Notes under the pieces: generated by a model
Seen by the model: only the letters and a program-made list of their open reading frames with translations
Told to the model about the DNA's origin: nothing
Databases searched by the model: none
Position numbers and translations under genes: made by a program
Source: Aspidiotus rigidus
Lineage: Eukaryota > Arthropoda > Insecta > Hemiptera > Diaspididae
DNA length: 64,000 bases
Assembly: GCA_035079385.1 (NCBI GenBank)
Contig: JAVHKY010000001.1
Location: 9,262,501 to 9,326,500, forward strand
Reading direction: 5' to 3'
Shown here: positions 57,158-64,000 of the stretch, piece after piece
How positions within the stretch are numbered: the first letter of the stretch is position 1
Layout of the letters: the number at the start of each line of letters is the position of its first letter

Positions 57158-58069
57158 TTGTTGCAGAAATTGGAAAGAAATAAATCATAAAAAATATATT
57201 AATCAGGTGATTTGTAGAAAAAATGTATTACACAATTTTTTTCCTACACGCACCCTACCATTGAGGGCTATGGGCCCAAAATTTCACAAAATTGTAAATG
57301 TAATCAGAAAAACTTGGAATTCGGTATACAGGTGAAGGAAGAGGTAATGAATAATATCAACAGAATAGCATGCAGTAAGTTCATTTTTGTGCCCCCGGGG
57401 GCCATTTTTTTGGGGGGGGAAGAGATGCTTATTTTGAACACTATTGTTGCAAAAATTGGGAAAAAATTATATAAAATTTATGCATTGAGTGAGTTGTTCG
57501 AAGAAATGCTGCGAGGAATTTTTTTCTATACATAGACTCTTTCATTGGGGGCCTTGGGGCCCAAAATTGCACAAAATCATAAATTTCTTAGTACACAGGT
57601 AAAGGAAGGTGTAATGAATACGTTGAGGGGGGTAGGCAAAGCCTTCATTATTTTAAGACTTATTGTTGCAAAACTTAGAAAAAGATTTATATAGTCATTG
57701 AGTGATTTGTATGAAAAAAATGGTGCGAGAAGTTTTTTTTATGTATAAACTATTCCATTGGGGGCTCACGGACTCCAAGTTTCACAAAACTCTAAATTTC
57801 ATCAGATGTGTACGTAAGTTTTTAGCCTTCACTATACCAGGCCTAATTTACACAAATTATGAGACAAAAGAAAACGCAAATTGTAAAGATTTAAGTATTG
57901 AATAAAATTATCATGTGCCGTAATGTAGAGAGACAAATTCTGGATTCCGTTTTTTTCGAACATTATTTGCCAAACTTGAGTCTATAAAATAAAGTTGTGA
58001 ATATTTAATTTTTTGAGCATCGTGTTCTCTCAAATTACTACTTAAATGTGAAAGAATACCTTAGTGAGG

Positions 58070-59015
58070 CCCATTTTGTACATTACCTATTAAAACTGAG
58101 GCACCAAAAGATGCAAAAGCTAGCGCCGAATTATATTGTCTAATATTTTCTCGGAATTGCTTACTTTCAATATGAATACCACACAACAATTCCTTGATTA
58201 ACGAAGGCACTTTATAATCAAAATCAAAAATACCTCACATGCAACGCTTGGTGATTATTTTCTGCTTTTCGGTTACCTACTTCATTTTTGAAATGAAAAG
58301 CTTCACAAAATTTACAGTTTAGATTCATGGCACCCAAGTAATTTGGCGCAATATTGATTTCACAATATTTTCTTCTACCAATAAATATTAAACCAGAATT
58401 TGAAGAGATTGAGCATAGATATCATTTTCAAAAGTAAATGTATTGTCTGGTAGATGTGGAATATTTTGTGATTCATTATTACCAACAGAAAACTCTTTCC
58501 TGGCATATGAATGATTTAAAAAGGAGTCAACTACGTTCGTATTTTCATGGTCATTCAAATTATCGCTACGTGTGTCAACACCTAGACCATCAATAACAGT
58601 GTAACTACTGGCATAAGAATGCCCCAATGAGATACGTATTTGAAGTATGATTTTCGGCGTCTGTCAATCTATGATGCATATAAGCAATTTTTTTCAATCG
58701 ACGGCATATAATGGTTACCGTTTGTGTACAACAAACGTATTGTACGAACGGGAATAGTTTTTTTTTTTTTTCATTCAATACTCTAATACTGGAAAAAGAA
58801 ATGTCTTCGTAAATAATGGCGTCAACTTGATAGATTATAGACATAAAATAAATCTCAATATATGTAACATCTTGATTCTATTGATATAGATCTCGTACTC
58901 TTTTATCAAAATTATCTAAATTTGAATTGTCAGAGTATAAAGATAACCATTCTTTATTATTCTGTTCATATTCACAACAATTAACTCGTAATCCCTGAGA
59001 AAAAGAAGTATTACC
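58070..59015 (-). pseudogene. Helitron-like Rep/helicase N-terminal remnant
   Basis: Minus strand, several frames. From 59015 a trace runs through GLRVNCCEYEQNNKEWLSLY, a stop near 58887, IIYQVDAIIYEDISFSSIRVLN (58844 onward) and MHHRLTDAENHTSNTYLIGAF. After a shift comes the frame 58627-58388. Next is NYLGAMNLNCKFCEAFHF (near 58345-58290), then, in another frame, SKQFRENIRQYNSALAFAS with FGAS (near 58165-58095). The last two match the conserved entry region of Helitron helicase-like proteins, where an LG-M--C--C-A-HF zinc pattern precedes a FRENIR-YN--FAF-S-GA motif. No Rep HUH motif or helicase domain follows, so this is a truncated fragment inside the palindrome spacer. Confidence 0.6.
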
Positions 59016-59539
59016 TAGTATGTATGATTTTTTTTCCCAAGTTTTCCAACAATAAGTCTTAAAATAATGAAGGCTTTGCCCTTACCCCGCCCCCCCCCAA
59101 AAAAATGGGCCCATAGGGGTTATTCTGTGGCATATTCTTGTTAATATTATTCATTACACTTTCCTTTACCTGTGTATTAAACTTCAAGTTTTTCTGATAA
59201 AATTTATGATTTTGTGGAATTTTGGGTCCCAAGGCCCCCAATGAAAGGGTCTATGTATAGAAAAAAATTCCTCGCAGCATTTCTTCGAACAACTCACCCA
59301 ACGCATATATTTTATATAATTTTTTCCCAATTTTTGCAACAATAATGTTCAAAATAAGCATCTCCCCCCCCCCTCCCAAAAAAAAAAAAAGAAAAATGGG
59401 CCCCGGGGGCACAAAAATGAACTTACTGCATGCTATTCTTGTTAATATTATTCATTAGGTACCTCTTCCTTCACCTGTATACCGAATTCCAAGTTTTTCT
59501 GATCACATTCACAATTTTGTGAAATTTTGGGCCCACAGC

Positions 59540-59915
59540 CTGTGGCCCGTGAAGCACTGTCGTGCGGCCCGCGAAAGAATTTCAGAAAACCCAAAAAGTA
59601 AACCTTACGATTTCATGACACGATTTGATATCATAATACAAGTAGGATACAAAGATTTTTTTTTTCAATACATGCAAACATATATGAAAAAAAAATAGAA
59701 AAAAAAAATAATGCTGAAAAAATAGGAAAGTAATCCAATCAATGTGATGGCTGTCTTTGTTTTTCAGCTGCGAGTTCAGGAATATTTCCCCTTTAATTAT
59801 CGTTCTACATTACAATAAAATCGTTATTAAATATGGGTAAACGATTTGCGGCCCGCGTAAATTTTGGGAGACACAGATGCGGCCCGCGAGTCGTAAAAGG
59901 TTGAGCAGGCCTGCC
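59540..59915. mobile_element. hAT-like insertion in the right palindrome arm
   Basis: Comparison with the left arm (57245-57270) shows about 375 extra bases here. They begin near CAGCCTGTGGCCCGTGAAGC and end near AAAGGTTGAGCAGGCCTG. GCGGCCCGCG words lie near both ends, a style common in hAT elements. A perfect 8-bp target duplication is not visible, so boundaries are approximate. Confidence 0.42.
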
Positions 59916-60172
59916 CTAATGGAAGGATGCGTGTAGGAAAAAAATTGTGTAATACATTTTTTCTACAAATCACCTGATTAATATATTTTTAATAACTTCT
60001 TTCCAATTTCTGCAACAATAATCTCCAAAATGAACCCTATTGGACCCCTGAGGCCAAACAATATGATAGACTTTTTGCGTGGCACTCTTGTTAATATCAC
60101 TTATTACACCTTCATACACCTCAACACCAAACTTCATGCTTTTATGACAAAATGCACAATTCTTTCCTTACT

Positions 60173-61537
60173 GCCTGTACTATAGAGTGATTGAATGTTA
60201 AACTACAGTACAGGCGTTCGTGCTAAACTTTTCTCAAAAATCATCAGTGTAAGCAATCTCTTAGCATGCTTATATGACACCACCTGAAGCAAAGAGTTCT
60301 CTCAGGAAAGCTTAGGAAGAGAGGAAGACCTCAGAAAGCGAAAAAAGCCTTATTAACACAGTCATAAATGTTTTTTAGATTATATTGCGATAGTTAATGA
60401 TTATTACGTTCGATTTTACTTGGAAAAAAAAATTTACCAACTCACTTTTTCACAAAATTGCGTTTATTTTTTTTAAATTTTTGCTTGCTAACTTCGTTAC
60501 AATTACGTCTTCAATTTTTGCGTGCCATCTTTGTTACGATTGCGCCCTGATTTTTTTTTGTACGGGTCCGATTTGCATTTAAAAAAATGTCATTTTGCGT
60601 TCTATAGGATATTTTTTCCCATTTCAAAACGACAGCCGACAATTAAATCAGTTTCCAAATGAAACTCGGAAAAATATAATATCAAAAATAATAATAAAAA
60701 TGAAACAATCAACACTCGGTTAAAAAACGATGTGAAAAATTCTAAAATTTGTTGCATAAACTGAACGAACTAGAACAGTGTCCAGGAGAAAAAGATTCGA
60801 AGTAATGAAATAGGAATGATTCATCCAATGGCCTTGTAGACCATAAATCGTCTAAGGTGCGCGTGTGGAAGATTTAAAAAGAAGAGAAAAAATGCATTCA
60901 TTATCAAAAATAAAATCGTTCTCTCCATGCATAAAAATTCTCCTCGAGATATATTAGATTAAACAAATGACAAGTGACGCAAGAAATTAACCCATGCAAT
61001 TTGCGAGTGCATTTAAATTAAATACCTACTAGGCTACATCTCAATTTTTCTCATTGTCAAACTTTAAAACCTCGAGTTACAAGAGTAGGTTACGCCAAAT
61101 ATTATTTGACATTTCGAATTATGACATTATCTATCCTAAAGCGAAGTGCACGCTTTGAAAATGCATCAAATTAGAAAAGAAGTATAGGTACACAATAACG
61201 AAATACTTGACATATAAGGTGAACGAACAAATTATAAAAATACGATCACGAATTTCTTACACATGTTCACATTTGAAATTTTTTTCAGATGTATTAGCGT
61301 GCTGATTCGAGAGAACATTAGGGTAACCGAGAGAATAATAAATGACCGCTCGCTGCACAACTCACAAATTCATTCTACATTTTTTTTTTTTTTTTTTTTT
61401 TAATGAGAGAAATGCAAGCGTGTGATGGTCTAGATTTAGAGGAAAGCATATTACAGCACATTCACGAGTGCATTATGCAACTAATTTTTTCTTCTCGCGT
61501 GTTATCAGAATGAATTCACGTTCGAAAAAGACCAAAT
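60173..61537. other. no gene recognised
   Basis: AT-rich. Near 60460-60560 a short unit (TTGCGTTTATTTTT, TTCGTTACAATTACG, TTTGTTACGATTGCG) is repeated. A run of about 22 T lies at 61380-61401, just upstream of mini-PLE B. Confidence 0.4.
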
Positions 61538-61655
61538 TTAGTTTTTCTTTCAAGTACACGTTCTTCCATACTACGGCTCATAATAATATTTGAAAATAAG
61601 ATTTTAATTTACTATCACCGTGATAATTAAATAAAATAAATTTCACTCGCTGATG

Positions 61656-61690
61656 AGCGCTTTCGGTTCACAAACCATTCACGAAAGTCA
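61656..61690 (-). ncRNA. hammerhead-like motif, degenerate core, mini-PLE B left arm
   Basis: Minus strand: CGTGAA, then TGGTTTGTGAACC (stem GGTT/AACC), GAAA, AGCGCT (61661-61656), C. The stem is kept, but the CTGANGA box is not. Confidence 0.4.
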
Positions 61691-61694
61691 GTAG

Positions 61695-61726
61695 CTTCGT
61701 GAATTGTTTGTAAACCGAAAGCGCTA
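61695..61726 (+). ncRNA. hammerhead-like motif, degenerate core, mini-PLE B right arm
   Basis: Plus strand: CGTGAA, then TTGTTTGTAAACC, GAAA, AGCGCT (61720-61725), A. Inverted partner of the motif at 61656-61690. Confidence 0.4.
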
Positions 61727-61785
61727 AGCGTGTTAAATTTATTTTATTTAATTTAAAATCTTATTTTCAAAAATTAGTTTTTCTT

Positions 61786-63512
61786 CTTATCGATGAAATA
61801 AATGAATTCAAATTTGTACTCAAAATTCATACAATTTTTTTAGCGGGGGTAGGCGTATACGTATTGGATCGTTATGAAGCCGGGAAATGAGTAGTGTTGG
61901 GTCGGAAAATACAATACTGTTACGGTTATACGTATTTAAGAGAACTGAGTATTCTTCTTTCACTCTACCAGGCTGTTCAGGCGAACGAGCGGAGCCCGCC
62001 GGACATAAAGTTGACTGAACCAGCACAAGGCTAAGAATGGAGGTGAACAAGTGGAGTGAGTAAGTGAGTGAGTGAGTGAGTCCGTAAGCCTAGTTCGGTT
62101 CATAATAATTTGGTAAAACGTCATCATGACCGAGCTAGACGTCTCAAAAGTCGATAATACTGTAATAACATTCAATTACTAGACATTCTAGGTCAAGAAT
62201 GGGGACGCACAAGCGGAACGAGTGAGTCCATGAGCCACTCAGCCTAATATGTATAAAGTTGAAGAGTGAGCCCGTCAGCTAGTAAGGCTAGCATACAAAA
62301 TACTGGGTTATACTGAGCTACGAAACACTAAAGGGTGAGAAACGTTACTATAGATAATCGATTTAATCGATGTACTTTGTCGAAGTGTAGGTGGGAAGCA
62401 AGTATATAAAATGCTACACTAAATATTTCTGGAGGAGATATATCAGCTTCTGTGTTGTGTCACGGGTGTTCGAGGAGGAGGGAAACTCATCTTTTTCCAC
62501 GAATGAATAAATCATAAAAGTACTTCGAATCATCAACTAGAGAAAGAGATTTCCACACGGAATGACGTGGACATTAATGAAACTGCAAAACAATTAATTA
62601 TCGGTATTCATTACGAAGCTTGAAAAGCGTGTCTGATAAAAGCATTTCGAGGAATGAATGTGCGCTTGAAATGACCCTGCAGTGACTGACGCAATTTTTG
62701 CCCTTCTCAAGCAACTTTATTTTTCTTCTATTCCAACGCATTCCCTTATACGTTGACAGATATTCCTTTCAATATCGTCAACTGATTCGCGGGTAGCCAA
62801 CAGACATCAGAAACAGAGACGCACGTTATTTATTATTTATGTAGTGCGGCTCACATCTCGCAATAACCGACCGAACATTTTGTTGAACTTCATACATTAT
62901 TTTAGATTGACACAAACTATTCTTCCTTCACACAAGACCAAATTACAGAGAAATACGTTACCCCCCAATCATCGGTAGCCGAATACTGGGACTGTAGAAT
63001 CGAGAGCTTAATATTTCCTAATTAGGGTTTTTCGTCGCCAAAGAGATGATGAGTTGAAACAATTACAAAAATCTCTCGCTAAATTCTCAATTTCATCTCT
63101 TAATACCTTTGTCGATTACATACAAGCGTTCCTAGTTTCAACACACCGCGTGCTCAGAATCCTACTTGATTATTGTTAAGTTACAGCAAACTCGTTTGCG
63201 TCATTTTCATCAGAATTTTATTCTCTGTTCGCGCCAATCGCGAAGAAGCACAAGTTCAGTATCACTTCGAAAAATCAATGATTACCGATTAGTATAAGAC
63301 CATCCACTTAAAATTTCTTAGAAATACATCGATCACGTTCTTCGTACAGTTCTAGAGGTTATTGACGGATGAGTCATTATCAGTTGAACAATTTATTTTT
63401 CTGAAACTCGCTCCTCTCGCTCATTATAATATCTAGACTCGACTGTACCATTCGATATATATATTATTTTCAATTCTATGGCTGGGTCAGGATTCAAAAG
63501 AGGTAAAGAAAG
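61786..63512. other. no gene; simple and dispersed repeats
   Basis: A GTGA microsatellite lies at about 62060-62080. The stretch 62235-62330 contains inverted copies of the AGCCTAACATACA-type dispersed repeat. The frames at 61820-62175 (minus) are read through the microsatellite and carry no motif. Confidence 0.4.
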
Positions 63513-63605
63513 TGTATAGATATAGAACTAGTTCAAATTTGCAACTCGCGCATACAATTTATTCTACGAGCGACTTGCAAATTTCAAGTAGCTCTATATC
63601 TATAC
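63513..63605. repeat. 93-bp inverted repeat (small foldback)
   Basis: Left arm 63513-63550 (TATAGATATAGAACTAG, then CAAATTTGCAACTCG) and right arm 63567-63605 are inverted copies with a 16-nt loop. It could be a very small MITE or a structured regulatory RNA. No hammerhead-like core is present and no target duplication was identified. Confidence 0.45.
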
Positions 63606-64000
63606 GGGTACAATATCTAGTAAAACCACCGAAACTTTACTTTGAATAGAGGTGAAGAAGCCTGATATTCTTTTTTCTTTATATTTTTCATAATGATTTT
63701 ACAACACAATTTTATTCTTCATTCGATAGCACTAAGAAATCACTAAAAATTTGCTGAGTTTTCCTTCACACTTTTCCAGTAACCTTCCCATCATTAACGC
63801 GGCTTCCGTCAGATTTCTTACGAAGCGACGACATGCGCTCCTATAATGCTAATCAAACTGAAATTCTGGTCGGGGTGATTGACCTCTCTGATTCGAAATC
63901 CTCCCTAAACCAGTTTTCAGTAGATAATAGATCCTAATTATTTTTCATAACGAGCAGATTATATTCTCCACCCATTCGAAATAAAACAAAGCGAAGTACT
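63606..64000. other. no feature seen
   Basis: No open frame, repeat or motif recognised up to the window edge. Confidence 0.4.

Larger units (their letters stand above)
56651..60172. repeat. 3.5-kb palindrome made of about 0.3-kb units
   Basis: Outer arms (56651-56795 and about 60020-60172) and inner arms (57158-57720 and about 59030-59540, 59915-60020) are inverted copies. Within the left arm a unit recurs: CATTGGGGGCC, then GGGCCCAAAATTTCACAAAAT, a TACAGGTGAAGGAAG-type word, ATGAATAATAT-AACA, a run of G or C, ATTGTTGCAAAAATT, and TGAGTGATTTGT. Copies start near 57252, 57543 and 57749, with inverted counterparts on the right. The spacer (57790-59030) holds a Helitron-like remnant. The left arm is interrupted by a CACTA-type MITE and the right arm by a hAT-like insertion. 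Confidence 0.65.
61538..61785 (-). mobile_element. mini-PLE B: 0.25-kb non-autonomous element with PLE-like ends
   Basis: TTAGTTTTTCTT occurs at 61538-61549 and 61774-61785 (12-bp target duplication). A 39-nt unpaired extension (61550-61588) is followed by inverted arms (61589-61670 and 61700-61773), with AAATAAAATAAATTT and GAAAATAAGATTTTAA in both. Each arm carries an AGCGCT hammerhead-like motif, so the element is two inverted PLE tails with almost nothing between. The left arm has an extra 18 nt or so near 61611-61628. Extension length and position match mini-PLE A exactly. Confidence 0.62.

Noticed and set aside
61649..61684. Plus-strand CTGATGA followed 26 nt later by GAAAGTC, looking like a hammerhead
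   Set aside because: The intervening bases cannot form stem II next to the core (only one possible pair), and the position is explained by the minus-strand motif of mini-PLE B.
1..64000. CRISPR arrays, bacterial operons or Shine-Dalgarno-led genes
   Set aside because: No regularly spaced direct repeats and no gene packing; intron signals and retroelements point to a eukaryotic nuclear genome.

Overview
The window is nuclear DNA from an animal, most probably an arthropod. It is AT-rich, has no operons, has eukaryotic splice sites, and is packed with decayed mobile elements. The arthropod guess rests on an R1-like non-LTR retrotransposon together with several Penelope-like elements (PLEs). No ribosomal RNA or tRNA gene was recognised. 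Only one host-gene candidate was found: two exons (11737-11780 and 14638-14772) that join in frame, with a weak innexin-like motif. Most of the sequence that can be read as protein belongs to transposable elements.

Layout. 1-4260: unannotated DNA with a possible hAT end at the left edge. 4260-6323: two inverted-repeat (foldback) elements. 6393-9205: PLE-1, bounded by a 14-bp target duplication. 9206-18653: dispersed repeats, the host-gene exons, and a degenerate repeat cluster in the intron. 18654-21904: PLE-2, bounded by a 15-bp target duplication. 23270-24863: a CACTA-type MITE and a 1.2-kb foldback. 27040-28075: the R1-like remnant. 30900-33665: a PLE fragment followed by PLE-3, which has the longest reading frame in the window. 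34697-34914: a 0.2-kb element with PLE-like ends. 36842-37603: a hAT MITE. 38806-41119: a full-length hAT transposon with a two-exon transposase gene and an 8-bp target duplication. 43200-44430: PLE-4, badly decayed. 45559-45940: a 114-bp tandem duplication next to another PLE remnant. 51150-51960: a minus-strand PLE remnant related to PLE-3. 54527-56102: a TIR element and a direct repeat split by a foldback. 56651-60172: a 3.5-kb palindrome of about 0.3-kb units, holding a Helitron-like remnant, a CACTA-type MITE and a hAT-like insertion. 61538-61785: a second small element with PLE-like ends.

The PLEs are the main story. PLE-1 and PLE-2 share one plan: target duplication, inverted copy of the element tail, 5'-truncated RT plus GIY-YIG reading frame, tail with a hammerhead-ribozyme-like motif, an extension of 34 or 38 nt, and target duplication. 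Two tiny elements (34697-34914 and 61538-61785) repeat this plan without any coding sequence. Each has a 12-bp duplication and a 39-nt extension on the matching side. This suggests non-autonomous PLE derivatives mobilised in trans, probably by a relative of PLE-3. All coding PLE copies seen here are broken by stops, frameshifts or deletions. The hAT transposase looks intact once its intron is removed.
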